Shown in pieces: positions 33,192 through 42,548 of a DNA stretch of 64,000 bases. Made by a program: the position numbers and the translations under genes. A model generated the notes under the pieces. The model did not search any database, was not told where the DNA came from, and saw only the letters and a list, made by a program, of their open reading frames with translations. Where the stretch lies: assembly GCF_000699505.1 (NCBI RefSeq), contig NZ_CP007490.1, forward strand, positions 372,001-436,000, written 5' to 3'. Positions within the stretch are counted from its first letter, which is position 1. Each line of letters opens with the position of its first letter. This DNA comes from Rhodoluna lacicola (GTDB lineage: Bacteria > Actinomycetota > Actinomycetes > Actinomycetales > Microbacteriaceae).

Positions 33192-34871
33192 TTGCCAACC
33201 GAAACACTTTTAGAAAACCTAGATCCCGAGCAGCGCGAGGCAGCTGAATCACTAGTGGGGCCAACCTGCATTCTGGCAGGTGCAGGAACCGGTAAGACAA
33301 GAACGGTTACCCATCGAATTGCATATGGAATAGCCAAGGGCTACTACGCTGCCAATCGCGTGCTGGCACTTACCTACACAAACCGTGCCGCCGGAGAACT
33401 CCGTGCCAGACTTCGACAGCTTGGAATTGGTGCGGTTTCGGTTAAGACTTTCCACGCGGCGGCGCTTTCTCAATTGGAATTTTTCTGGCCGCAGTTTGCT
33501 GGTGTGCCTGCTCCATCGGTGTTGGAATCTAAAGCGCGACTAATTTCAAAAGTCGCCGATGAGGCAAAGATTCGATTGGACGCGGGCGCCCTGAGGGATT
33601 TTGCGGGCGAAATCGAGTGGCGCAAGTATTCAATGCTCAGCATGGACGAATACGCGGGCTTAGTAAAGACTCGGCCCAAGGTTGCCGGCCTCAGCCCTGC
33701 CAAAAACTTAGAACTGCAGCGCAGTTATGAAGACGCAAAAATCAAGGCTCAAAAAATTGACTGGGAAGATGTTCTGGTCCTTACCCTAGGTATGTTGCGG
33801 GCTGAGCCAAGGGCGCTCGCTCACGTTCAGCAGCAGTACCGATTTTTCACCGTAGATGAATACCAAGATATCTCTCCGCTGCAACATGCGCTGCTGGACA
33901 CTTGGTTGGGCAACCACTCAGATCTCTGCGTGGTTGGTGACCCAAACCAAACGATTTACTCCTTTACCGGCGCAACCAGCGAGTACCTGCAAAACTTCCG
34001 CTCCCGATACCCAGACGCCAATTTGATCCAACTGACTCGCAACTACCGATCAACCCAGCAGATTGTTTCATTCGCCAACCGACTTACCACCGAATCCAAC
34101 TTGGTGGAGCCACTGCGGTCGGAAGGAGAGGTTGGCCTGGCACCTCGTTCGCTTTCGTTTGCAACCGTGGCCGATGAATGCGCGGCTTTGGCTAGCAGCA
34201 TTCGAACCAAACTAGACCAGGGCGTCAAGCCAAGTGACATCGCGGTTTTGTATCGGGTCAATGGACAATCTGAGTCAATCGAGCACGCGCTTACCCAAGC
34301 CGGCATTGACTACCAGGTGCGCGGCGGCGAGAGATTCTTTAATCGCCCTGAAATTCAAAACGCAATTCGCGCGGTGCGTGCCGAGGCGGTTTCGCCCACC
34401 AACAAATCCCTTTTTCAAACCGTCACCGATATTGTGCGTTCCCTTGGTTGGCAAACTCAGCAACCATCCGAAAAGGGTTCACCTCGTGAAAAATGGGAGT
34501 CGCTCAACTCGTTTTTGGCGATTACAGAAGAGCTTCCTGAAGATGCAACTATTTCGGATTTTGCTAAAGAGTTAGATGAGCGTCAGCGATCTCAGCACGA
34601 GCCAATCAAGGCAGCGGTGACGCTGTCAACTATGCACGCGGCTAAGGGGCTTGAGTGGGACCTGGTCTTCATAGTTGGGCTGACAGAGGGGTATGTTCCA
34701 ATTACCTACGCCCAAACCGATGCAGAGATTCGTGAAGAGCAACGCTTGCTTTATGTGGGGCTTACTCGGGCGCGAAAGGAATTAACTATTTCTTGGGCAC
34801 GTCGCGATGCTAACTCAACGCGTGATCGCGAACCATCCCGCTTTTTGAACCTGCTCGCGCCACGCGTGTAA
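33192..34871 (+). CDS. uvrD2: UvrD2-like SF1 helicase lacking the C-terminal HRDC region
   Basis: A 559-residue ATP-dependent DNA helicase. Motifs: LDPEQREAAE, Walker A GAGTGKT, LTYTNRAAGELR, motif II TVDEYQDI, GDPNQTIYSFTGA, TMHAAKGLEWD and LLYVGLTRARKEL. Mycobacterial UvrD2 is about 700 residues, with a tetracysteine module and an HRDC domain after the motor; both are absent here, and the frame ends shortly after motif VI. TTG at 33192 follows the nudC stop by one base, as in mycobacteria (Rv3199c-Rv3198c). Confidence 0.9.
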   Translation: MPTETLLENLDPEQREAAESLVGPTCILAGAGTGKTRTVTHRIAYGIAKGYYAANRVLALTYTNRAAGELRARLRQLGIGAVSVKTFHAAALSQLEFFWPQFAGVPAPSVLESKARLISKVADEAKIRLDAGALRDFAGEIEWRKYSMLSMDEYAGLVKTRPKVAGLSPAKNLELQRSYEDAKIKAQKIDWEDVLVLTLGMLRAEPRALAHVQQQYRFFTVDEYQDISPLQHALLDTWLGNHSDLCVVGDPNQTIYSFTGATSEYLQNFRSRYPDANLIQLTRNYRSTQQIVSFANRLTTESNLVEPLRSEGEVGLAPRSLSFATVADECAALASSIRTKLDQGVKPSDIAVLYRVNGQSESIEHALTQAGIDYQVRGGERFFNRPEIQNAIRAVRAEAVSPTNKSLFQTVTDIVRSLGWQTQQPSEKGSPREKWESLNSFLAITEELPEDATISDFAKELDERQRSQHEPIKAAVTLSTMHAAKGLEWDLVFIVGLTEGYVPITYAQTDAEIREEQRLLYVGLTRARKELTISWARRDANSTRDREPSRFLNLLAPRV

Positions 34872-34872
34872 T

Positions 34873-35922
34873 TCAACTTTTATTTTTGCAGTTGCAAGCT
34901 GGGTGCTGGGCCCAGACAAACTCGGTGACGGCACCGGATTTCAAATTCAACTGGTAGCCAGTTAGGTTCTCTTCGTGGAGTTTGAAGCCAGAGACTTTGT
35001 CTAGGCGGGCAAGAATCTTTTGAATCACCACTCCGGCGGTGAACAGTTGACTTGCCGCGTCGTCAAATCTTTTTTGGCTACTGACTAGTTGACTGGCAAG
35101 CACCGGCCAGTTTGAATCGTGATCGGTTCGCAAATTCTCTAGACAAAATAAACATGCGGTCAACCCAGGCAAGATCATTGGGCTGACCGTTGCGAACTCT
35201 GCATCAAAAGTGACGGCTATGTGCGGAACGTCTCTACTTAGCCAGGGTGCGTAGCGGCGCGGTTCCATAGCTTGATGTGCAATTAGAACGGCACAATCAA
35301 GTTTTTGCAGTTGCCTTTCGAGCAATTTCTTTCCGGTGGAAACCATTGCTTTGTTTGGCGAGGCGGCGAGCAGAGTCCGAAGCGCATCAATACGAGGACG
35401 ACCAAGCAATTGGCTTGGATAACCGGTTGGCCCAAGGTCACTCTGTTGAACTTGATTTTCATCGTGACTAATTAGGTGCCCCAGTCCTGCGGCAGCAAGC
35501 CCCTGAGCAATCATCAGGCCCGTTCTTGAAATATCTTCAATGTGTACCGAGCGCCCCGCCCGCCCAATCAGCACGGCCTCACCGTCGACCGCATGCAACA
35601 AACTGGCTCGAATAATTTCCGCAAAAGCCCCCGCCACGAACTCCGAACTCAACTGAATTTTTGTCTTTGGGGCTGGGCTTTCTGCAAGCAACTTTGGCCC
35701 CACCTGATTTAGAACTTCATCCGTTTCTGACTGGCTTAAACCCAATTGGCTGGTCACGAGTGGAAGTTGCTGGTCGGCTACTCCTTTGTATAGAGCTGCG
35801 ATAAGTCTTTCCTGAGCAGGGGTTAGTTGTCTTAGGATCACCGGGTTTGCACCGGTGCCGAGTTGCATTTCGTAGGGTGTGCGCCAGAGTGGTTGTTGGT
35901 TTGGGTTTATTCGAAAGACCAT
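34873..35922 (-). CDS. E1/ThiF-like zinc protein (TOMM-cyclodehydratase-related)
   Basis: A 349-residue protein resembling the ThiF-like, leader-peptide-binding half of azole cyclodehydratases, which in actinobacteria also occurs as an orphan beside uvrD2. It has an N-terminal winged-helix-like region (about 1-85), a Rossmann-like region with VLIGRAG and the hallmark SDLGPTGYP, and zinc-ligand pairs CLFC and CNC at the C-terminus. The glycine loop is altered and no YcaO partner is in the window, so activity is unknown. ATG at 35922 is chosen over TTG at 35928; no ribosome site is clear. Confidence 0.72.
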   Translation of the reverse strand: MVFRINPNQQPLWRTPYEMQLGTGANPVILRQLTPAQERLIAALYKGVADQQLPLVTSQLGLSQSETDEVLNQVGPKLLAESPAPKTKIQLSSEFVAGAFAEIIRASLLHAVDGEAVLIGRAGRSVHIEDISRTGLMIAQGLAAAGLGHLISHDENQVQQSDLGPTGYPSQLLGRPRIDALRTLLAASPNKAMVSTGKKLLERQLQKLDCAVLIAHQAMEPRRYAPWLSRDVPHIAVTFDAEFATVSPMILPGLTACLFCLENLRTDHDSNWPVLASQLVSSQKRFDDAASQLFTAGVVIQKILARLDKVSGFKLHEENLTGYQLNLKSGAVTEFVWAQHPACNCKNKS

Positions 35923-35981
35923 TCGCAAATGTTTGCAAGGGATGGCAATGAGCGCACAAGTTATTCACATGGCGCAAGAAG

Positions 35982-37334
35982 TTATTTGTCGAGTAGGTCT
36001 CTGAGTGCTTGATCGAAGGCGTCGGGGTGCTTGCCATCCTCGCGCAATTTAGAAATCAATGCTGTTGGATTTTCGATGTCGGTTGCGCTTGGCAGCACAT
36101 CTGGATGATTCCAAAGGTCATCGCGTTTCTCAATCCCAACGGCCGTTCCAATTTCACGCCACATGGAAGCTGCCTCGCGCAACTTTCGCGGACGCAATTC
36201 TAAGCCAACCAAGGCGCCAAAGGTTAACTCGGCGGGACCTCCGGTGGCTCGTCGTCTGCGTACTGCTTCTGCCACTGCGGCGGCTCTTGGCATACGACGG
36301 GTTGCCTCCTCGGTTACAACATCCACCCATCCCTCGATAAGCGCTAGCAGAGTTTCGATTGAGTTCAGTGCCGCTGCTTGGTCTTCGGTGCGATCCGCAA
36401 TAAATGCACCTGATTGCAAAGCTGCGCGAAGTTCATCGGGGTGCTCGGGATCAAAATCTTCGGCAATTTCTGTGATTCGTGAATTATCAATAGAAATTTC
36501 AGACGCGTATTTTGAGATTTGCGAAACCACCGCATCGCGAAGCCACTTGCTGTGCTTGAACAAGCGAACGTGCGCCATCTCACGAATTACCAAGTAGATG
36601 TAAGCCTGGTCTCGTTCAATCTCAAGACCATTCACAAATGCCTCTAGGTTCTGCGCAACGAATGCAGCGCGCTGATCCTTGAATAGCGGAAGCCCAATAT
36701 CGCCACCGGTTAGTACCTCGTGAGAAAGTTTTCCCAGCGCCTGGCCAAGCTGCATGGCAAACAGGGCGCCTCCCGCTGATTTCATGACGCCACTTGCGTT
36801 CCCTAGAATTTCTTGGATTTCCTCAGGAGCGTTTTGGGTCAAGTTTTCACTGAGCGCTTCACTCATTCGATTTGCCACTGGCTCACTCAGTGCTTGAAAC
36901 AGCGGCATGGCATCGGCAACCCAGAGTTCGCGCGAGAGTAACTTTGGTTCACCAATTAATTCGGGAATTGTGGTGGCCTCATTAAGCCATAGGGTGCCAA
37001 TGGCAACGGCATCGGAAATTTGCTTCCTGGCTTCACCAGAAATTGTCAGACTGCCCGAGCGAGCCAGCGCCTTTGCTTGGCTGCTGGCCAACTCCCAGTT
37101 GACCCCCCTTTCGCCAGAAGTGAAGGTTCCGCCCTGCGCTTGTAGCGAACTTATTACCTGCTTGATTTGGTCCAGCATGGCAGCCATAGCGGCAGGGTCC
37201 TTTGGAAGTCCGGCCGCCTCGGCCAGTTGTTCTGGGTCAATCGGGTTGTCGCCACTCAAAAATTGACGCATGAACGCTTCAAAGTCATCGGGGTTCAAGC
37301 CACCGGTGCCGCCTGGATTTTGATTATCGTTCAT
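35982..37334 (-). CDS. DUF2342 zinc-dependent metalloprotease-family protein
   Basis: A 450-residue actinobacterial protein of the F420-biosynthesis-associated/DUF2342 hydrolase family (mycobacterial Rv3195). An acidic Pro/Gly-rich N-terminus is followed by helical domains; the conserved zincin-like motif appears as VIREMAHVRLFKHSKWLR near 255. The classical HExxH is not seen; family members carry this RExAH variant. Substrate unknown. ATG at 37334 has AAGGA 5 nt upstream and a TAGTCT -10 on the minus strand at 37358-37353. Confidence 0.82.
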   Translation of the reverse strand: MNDNQNPGGTGGLNPDDFEAFMRQFLSGDNPIDPEQLAEAAGLPKDPAAMAAMLDQIKQVISSLQAQGGTFTSGERGVNWELASSQAKALARSGSLTISGEARKQISDAVAIGTLWLNEATTIPELIGEPKLLSRELWVADAMPLFQALSEPVANRMSEALSENLTQNAPEEIQEILGNASGVMKSAGGALFAMQLGQALGKLSHEVLTGGDIGLPLFKDQRAAFVAQNLEAFVNGLEIERDQAYIYLVIREMAHVRLFKHSKWLRDAVVSQISKYASEISIDNSRITEIAEDFDPEHPDELRAALQSGAFIADRTEDQAAALNSIETLLALIEGWVDVVTEEATRRMPRAAAVAEAVRRRRATGGPAELTFGALVGLELRPRKLREAASMWREIGTAVGIEKRDDLWNHPDVLPSATDIENPTALISKLREDGKHPDAFDQALRDLLDK

Positions 37335-37352
37335 TCGCGTCCTTACCTACTA

Positions 37353-37372
37353 AGACTAATCACGCTTAGGCT
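37353..37372. promoter_or_regulatory. back-to-back -10 elements for the DUF2342 and YlbL-type genes
   Basis: Minus-strand TAGTCT (37358-37353) faces the metalloprotease gene, and plus-strand TAGGCT (37367-37372) faces the PDZ protease gene. They are 8 bp apart in a 50-bp intergenic gap. Confidence 0.45.
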
Positions 37373-37384
37373 TAAGGCATTCCT

Positions 37385-38494
37385 GTGAATGTAGTGAGGG
37401 CCCATTTGAGTTACAACACCGATTTTGATTCGCGCCAGTTTTCAAGGCCGCGAAAATCAGTGGGCTTAGTTTTTCTTGCTCTTGGTGCAGCGGCGCTAAT
37501 GGGCGTTTGGTATTTTCCGACTCCTTACGTGATCGAGCAACCTGGTCCCGCCTACAACGTGCTCGGCACCGATAGCGGTAAGCCGATTATCTCTATCGAT
37601 GGCGCACCAACTTTTAAGACATCAGGAAATCTTGATTTATTGACCGTGCAGATAGCCGGAAATAGAGAGCGGACGCCAAGTTGGCTCGAGATTTTTGGTG
37701 CCTGGATGGATCCCTCTAAGAGCGTTTTGCCAATTGACCAAGTCTTCCCGGCAAATCAGACGGCAGAAGAATCTACCGCAGAGAGCACCGCCATGATGGA
37801 GCAATCACAGCAAGAGGCAATTGCCGTTGCGCTAAAGAATCTTGGTTACGACGTACCTGTGCAGCTTTATGTGAGTGAGGTCACCAAGAACTCGCCATCC
37901 AGCGGGCAAATTGTGGCAGCAGACTTTATTCAAAAAGTTAATGGCATTAAAGTCTCAACCATTGAAGAACTGCGAGAAAACGTTAATGAATTTGATGGCA
38001 AAACACCACTGACGATTGAACTTATTCGCCAGGGTGAAACCAAGGTGTTTTCAATCACGCCGAAGAAAGATGAGACCGGTGCCTATCGAATCGGTATCTT
38101 GGTTGGCTATAAATATGACTTCCCGGTCAAGGTAAATCTTCAGCTTGGCGATGTGGGCGGTCCTTCTGGCGGAATGATGTTTGCCCTAGGCATTTATGAC
38201 AAGCTAACCCCGGGAGAACTAACCGGCGGAAAGTACATCGCGGGCACGGGAACAATTGACGGTTCTGGAATTGTTGGACCTATCGGAGGGATTCAGCAAA
38301 AAATGTATGGAGCACAGAAAGCTGGTGCCAAGTACTTCCTGGCACCAAAAGATAACTGCCCTGAATTAGCGGGACTTGAACCCTCTGACATGAAGATTTT
38401 CAAAATTACAAACTTCAAGGATGCTCTTACCGCCGTTGAGAAAATCGGCGCCGGGGAAGATCTTTCGGCTCTACCAACCTGCACTACTAAATAA
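37385..38494 (+). CDS. ylbL: YlbL-type membrane-anchored PDZ/Lon-like protease
   Basis: A 369-residue protein with one N-terminal membrane helix (about 26-45), a PDZ domain (about 165-235) and a C-terminal S16 Lon-like protease domain. The catalytic dyad is intact: Ser261 in GGPSGGMM and Lys306 in GGIQQKMYGA. The active site faces outside the cytoplasm. The homologue in mycobacteria is Rv3194c. The start is GTG at 37385 with little or no leader; GTG at 37394 is an alternative. Confidence 0.9.
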   Translation: MNVVRAHLSYNTDFDSRQFSRPRKSVGLVFLALGAAALMGVWYFPTPYVIEQPGPAYNVLGTDSGKPIISIDGAPTFKTSGNLDLLTVQIAGNRERTPSWLEIFGAWMDPSKSVLPIDQVFPANQTAEESTAESTAMMEQSQQEAIAVALKNLGYDVPVQLYVSEVTKNSPSSGQIVAADFIQKVNGIKVSTIEELRENVNEFDGKTPLTIELIRQGETKVFSITPKKDETGAYRIGILVGYKYDFPVKVNLQLGDVGGPSGGMMFALGIYDKLTPGELTGGKYIAGTGTIDGSGIVGPIGGIQQKMYGAQKAGAKYFLAPKDNCPELAGLEPSDMKIFKITNFKDALTAVEKIGAGEDLSALPTCTTK

Positions 38495-38508
38495 GCAACA
38501 GGAGAATC

Positions 38509-41394
38509 ATGACTAACAATCTTGCGCCCAAGATAAACAGTTCGCCGGCCGCTATCGCCACCATAATTTTGGTGGTGCTGGGTGTTGCCGCACTTGGTGC
38601 ACTTGGTGTCTACACCGACATCCTCTGGTTTGGCCAGTTGGGCTTTGGATCCGTCTTCACTACTCAGATAGTGGCTCAGGCCGGTGTCTTTGTGACCGGC
38701 GCAATCGTATTGGGCGCGCTGGCCTGGGTGGGCTTTTATGTTGCTTATCGCACCCGACCCATCTATCTAAAGTTTGCCGACGAACGCGACCCATTTGCCG
38801 CTTATCGAATGCTGCTGGATCAGCTTCGCAAGGTGATCATGATTGGCTTGCCAATAGTGCTTGGTGTCTTGGGTGGTGTGGCCGCGGCTTCGCAGTGGAA
38901 GCTAGTGCTCACCTGGCTGAATCGCACCTATACGGGTGAAGTAGATCCACAGTTCGGCTTGGATATCTCTTTCTACTTATTTGATCTTCCTTTCCTCACC
39001 GCGGTGGTTGGTTTCCTATCGGCGGCGGTCTTGATTTCCGGTTTGGTTGGTGCTGCCGTACACATGATTTACGGCAACATTCGTTTCAACGGTCGCGAGA
39101 CAAAGGTGGCAAAGTCAGCGCGAATTCAAATTGCAATTTCTGCTGCTGTATATTTGGTGCTGCAGGGCGCAAGTCTTTGGCTTGACCAGTACGCCACCAT
39201 GACAAGTTCAAGCGGCCTTTACACCGGCGCAACCTACTCGGACGTGAACGCAAGAATTCCTGGCTTCCAGATTTTGGCGCTGATTTCACTTGTGGTCGCG
39301 GCACTGTTCTTGATCACGGCTGTTATCGGTCGTTGGCGAATTTCAGTAATGGGTACCGCGTTGATGGTGATCAGCTCAATTGTGCTAGGTGGGGCATACC
39401 CATGGTTGGTCCAGACCTTTCAGGTAGTGCCAAACGAGCGAACACTTGAGGCTGAGTACATCAAGCGAAACATTGAAGCCACTCGCGCCGCCTACGGTCT
39501 AGATGCGGTGGAGTCTTCTGAATACAAGGCCACCACCGATGCAACCGCCGGTGCTCTTCGTCAGGATGCGGAAACAACTGCAAACATTCGAATCATTGAC
39601 CCGGCTTTGGTGAGTGCCTCTTTCAAGCAGCTTGAGCAGTACAAGCAGTACTACAGTTTTGCCGGACACCTAGATGTTGATCGCTACACAATTGACGGCA
39701 AAACCCAAGACACCGTTATCGCCGTTCGCGAGTTGCAGCAATCAGGTCTTGGCGATTCACAGTCTTGGTACAACAACGTAATTGTTTACACCCACGGTTA
39801 CGGTGTAGTTGCCGCCTACGGAAACCAGCGCTCTTCTGAGGGTCAGCCGGTTTTCTTGCAAAAGGGTATTCCATCTATCGGTGCACTGGGCGAGTATGAG
39901 CCACGAGTTTACTTTGGTGAAAACTCACCGCTGTACTCAATCGTGGGTGCGCCAGCTGGTGCCGAGCCTCGCGAACTGGACTATCCGGCGGGTGACGGTG
40001 AAGCTGACCAAACCTACACAACCTTCAAGGGTGACGGTGGTCCAAAGTTAGATAACATCGCGGCTCGCTTGGCCTATGCAATTAAATTCCAGAGCGAACA
40101 GATCCTGCTGTCTGATGCAATCACCAACGAATCACAAATTCTCTATAACCGCGATCCGCGTTCGCGCGTTGCCGCAGTTGCTCCATACCTAACCCTCGAT
40201 AGCGACAGCTATCCAGCGGTGGTCGATGGACGAGTGGTTTGGATTGTTGACGGTTACACCACATCTAACAACTACCCGTACTCACGATCAGAAAACCTTA
40301 GCCAAGCAATTGCTGACAGCGGAACCAACGACACCTTTGCGCGTGGTTCAGTGAACTACATTCGCAACTCGGTGAAGGCAACGGTAGATGCTTACGATGG
40401 CAGCGTCAACTTGTACGCGTGGGACGAAAAAGATCCAATCTTGAAGACTTGGTCAAAGATTTTCCCAAATACCATCAAGTCAATCAAGGAGATGTCAGGT
40501 GACTTATTGAGTCACGTGCGTTACCCAGCTGACCTGTTTAAGGTGCAACGTTCAATTCTTGGTTCATACCACGTGAGCGATGCCGGTTCTTTCTACTCTC
40601 AGGAAGACGCTTGGATGACTCCAAACGATCCTGTCTCTGGAACAAGTGTCACCAGCGGTTCACTGCAGCCGCCTTATTACTTGACCATGCAGGTGCCGGG
40701 CACTTCGGCACCGGCGTTCTCGCTGTACACAACCTTTATTCCAAAGTCCACCGGCGAAGCCAGCCGAAATGTCTTAAAGGGCTACCTAGTTGCCGACTCT
40801 GACGCTGGAAACGAAGCGGGTAAAGTTTCGCCGAACTATGGAAAGTTGCGGCTGTTGAATCTTCCTGCTAGCACGATTGTGCCCGGACCCGGTCAGGTGC
40901 AAAACGCATTCAGCACCGATGCCGAGGTTAGTCGACTGCTGAATATCTTGAGACAGGGTTCAACTCAGGTACTCAACGGTAACTTGCTAACTCTGCCAGT
41001 CGGTGGTGGATTGCTTTACGTGCAGCCGGTTTACATTAAGTCAACCGGTGAGACAAGCTTCCCGTTGCTCAAGAAAGTTCTAGTTGCCTTTGGTGACAAG
41101 ATCGCGTTTGAGGACACTCTGGATGGTGCGCTAGACGCATTGTTTGGCGGTAACTCTGGAGCAAATGCAGGCGACGGATCTTCAATCGTCGTGCCGACAG
41201 ACCCAACCACACCAACCGATCCAAAAGCACCAACCTCTAGCAAGGCAGCCGCGCTCAAGCAAGCATTGACCGCCGCCAGAAACGCAATGATCGCTAAAGA
41301 CAGTGCAATGGCAAAGGGTGACTGGACCGCTTATGGAAAGGCAGAGGCTGACCTTAAGGCTGCTCTCGATGCTGCGTTAGCGGCATCGCAGTAA
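38509..41394 (+). CDS. UPF0182 large membrane protein
   Basis: A 961-residue protein with seven to eight membrane helices in the first about 310 residues, followed by a large extracytoplasmic domain with the RTLEAEYIKRNIEATRAAYGLD and NDPVSGTS signatures of UPF0182. The C-terminal tail is Ala/Pro/Thr/Lys-rich. Function is unknown; the mycobacterial homologue is Rv3193c, next to the same PDZ protease. ATG at 38509 has a good AGGAG 5 nt upstream. Confidence 0.92.
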   Translation: MTNNLAPKINSSPAAIATIILVVLGVAALGALGVYTDILWFGQLGFGSVFTTQIVAQAGVFVTGAIVLGALAWVGFYVAYRTRPIYLKFADERDPFAAYRMLLDQLRKVIMIGLPIVLGVLGGVAAASQWKLVLTWLNRTYTGEVDPQFGLDISFYLFDLPFLTAVVGFLSAAVLISGLVGAAVHMIYGNIRFNGRETKVAKSARIQIAISAAVYLVLQGASLWLDQYATMTSSSGLYTGATYSDVNARIPGFQILALISLVVAALFLITAVIGRWRISVMGTALMVISSIVLGGAYPWLVQTFQVVPNERTLEAEYIKRNIEATRAAYGLDAVESSEYKATTDATAGALRQDAETTANIRIIDPALVSASFKQLEQYKQYYSFAGHLDVDRYTIDGKTQDTVIAVRELQQSGLGDSQSWYNNVIVYTHGYGVVAAYGNQRSSEGQPVFLQKGIPSIGALGEYEPRVYFGENSPLYSIVGAPAGAEPRELDYPAGDGEADQTYTTFKGDGGPKLDNIAARLAYAIKFQSEQILLSDAITNESQILYNRDPRSRVAAVAPYLTLDSDSYPAVVDGRVVWIVDGYTTSNNYPYSRSENLSQAIADSGTNDTFARGSVNYIRNSVKATVDAYDGSVNLYAWDEKDPILKTWSKIFPNTIKSIKEMSGDLLSHVRYPADLFKVQRSILGSYHVSDAGSFYSQEDAWMTPNDPVSGTSVTSGSLQPPYYLTMQVPGTSAPAFSLYTTFIPKSTGEASRNVLKGYLVADSDAGNEAGKVSPNYGKLRLLNLPASTIVPGPGQVQNAFSTDAEVSRLLNILRQGSTQVLNGNLLTLPVGGGLLYVQPVYIKSTGETSFPLLKKVLVAFGDKIAFEDTLDGALDALFGGNSGANAGDGSSIVVPTDPTTPTDPKAPTSSKAAALKQALTAARNAMIAKDSAMAKGDWTAYGKAEADLKAALDAALAASQ

Positions 41395-41407
41395 ACCGAT
41401 AGGGGCT

Positions 41408-41435
41408 TTCGACTCTTAGCCTCGCGTGCTACACT
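41408..41435 (+). promoter_or_regulatory. promoter of the initiator tRNA
   Basis: TTCGAC (41408-41413), a 16-nt spacer and TACACT (41430-41435) place the transcription start about 5 nt before the tRNA. Confidence 0.5.
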
Positions 41436-41446
41436 GGTTCTACCGA

Positions 41447-41523
41447 CGCGGGGTGGAGCAGTTCGGTAGCTCGCCGGGCTCATAACCCGGAGGTCGTAGG
41501 TTCAAATCCTGCCTCCGCAACCA
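41447..41523 (+). tRNA. initiator tRNA-fMet (CAT)
   Basis: A 77-nt cloverleaf including an encoded CCA. The anticodon loop CTCATAA reads CAT. Two initiator hallmarks are present: a C1-A72 mismatch at the end of the acceptor stem and three consecutive G-C pairs (GGG/CCC) in the anticodon stem. Confidence 0.95.
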
Positions 41524-41527
41524 GTAC

Positions 41528-41578
41528 AAAAACCCAGTCTCACTTTTCATTCGAAAAGCGGGGCTGGGTTTTTCTTTT
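41528..41578 (+). terminator. terminator after tRNA-fMet
   Basis: AAAAACCCAG and CTGGGTTTTT form an outer stem around an inner CTTTT/AAAAG hairpin, followed by CTTTT. It ends the tRNA transcript. Confidence 0.85.
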
Positions 41579-41627
41579 GAAGTTTTCAAGGCTGTGCATA
41601 ACTTTTTTGCCACCTGCTGCGGGCGAT

Positions 41628-41639
41628 TATCTTTGGCGC
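41628..41639 (+). promoter_or_regulatory. leaderless promoter of the PKD-domain gene
   Basis: TATCTT (41628-41633) plus 6 nt precedes ATG at 41640. It supports this start over the longer open frame that begins in the tRNA terminator. Confidence 0.5.
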
Positions 41640-42533
41640 ATGTTGCATCCCATAAAAACCAATTCAATCTTGGGTTTGGCGGTAATGCTAAGTCTGTTGA
41701 TTTTTGCGCCGCAGCCAAGTTTTGCCAACTGCAAAAACTCTGGCGGTTCATCGGGGTCAAACAAGGTCGGCTCCCAGGTCAATGGCAACAGCGTGACAAT
41801 TTGCGCATCGGCGGTGTCCGTTGTTCCCGCCCGCTCGACTAAAGTCACCGCTCAAATTACAAAACCCACCAAGACGCTAGCTAATCCGATCGCCAAGCAG
41901 ATTGGCAAACCGATTGCTAAGGCCGTTTCAAGACTGGTTTCAAAGTCGGCGCCAAAATCGGTGACCAAGCCGGCTGTAAAAATCGTGGCTAAACCAAAGC
42001 CATCCACCTTCAAAACCAAGTCGATGGCCAAGACAGTCTCAAAACCCAGCAGCGCCAATAAGACATCGGCTGCAGCCAACTTCACCCCGGCGGCTGCGGA
42101 GGGAAGCGTCTACCCGTCAAATCAATTGGCAGTGGGCCAGGAGGCTTCGTTTGTTTCTAACGCCGTTCAGCACTACCGAACCGGAACCCTGCTGAATCTG
42201 CCGACCGAAGTTCGCTTTACCCCGTTGACAGTGCAGTGGGATTTTGGTGATGGCAGGACCGCGGCTGGCGCATCTCTGGGGTACGCGTTTTCAACACCAG
42301 GAATTCATGACGTAAGGGTCAGGGTGGTGTACGCGATTAGTTATCGAATTAAGGGCAGTTCCATTTGGATTGCCGAACCAGAAAGCATCACTCTAGCCGA
42401 CGAGGTCCAGGTGCTAGTGTCGGCCAATTCGAGTTTCGATTACAACCCAAGTCAAACTCAGGAACCTAATCAACGGGTGCTGCTGGTGGGATCAGATTGC
42501 CTGAGCAGCCCGGGCTCTTTTGGGTGCAACTAG
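41640..42533 (+). CDS. secreted PKD-domain protein with Lys-rich linker
   Basis: A 297-residue exported protein. A signal peptide spans about 1-29 (ending PSFAN), followed by a Ser/Gly segment, a Lys/Ala/Pro/Ser-rich linker (about 65-145) with repeated KPxxK and SKPxxK units, and a PKD-like beta domain with VQWDFGDGR near 220. PKD domains usually mediate surface contacts. No enzyme motif is seen. Several cysteines (near 30, 53, 290 and 296) could form disulfides. Probably a cell-surface protein; function unknown. Confidence 0.78.
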   Translation: MLHPIKTNSILGLAVMLSLLIFAPQPSFANCKNSGGSSGSNKVGSQVNGNSVTICASAVSVVPARSTKVTAQITKPTKTLANPIAKQIGKPIAKAVSRLVSKSAPKSVTKPAVKIVAKPKPSTFKTKSMAKTVSKPSSANKTSAAANFTPAAAEGSVYPSNQLAVGQEASFVSNAVQHYRTGTLLNLPTEVRFTPLTVQWDFGDGRTAAGASLGYAFSTPGIHDVRVRVVYAISYRIKGSSIWIAEPESITLADEVQVLVSANSSFDYNPSQTQEPNQRVLLVGSDCLSSPGSFGCN

Positions 42534-42548
42534 TTTGAGTTCGCTCTC

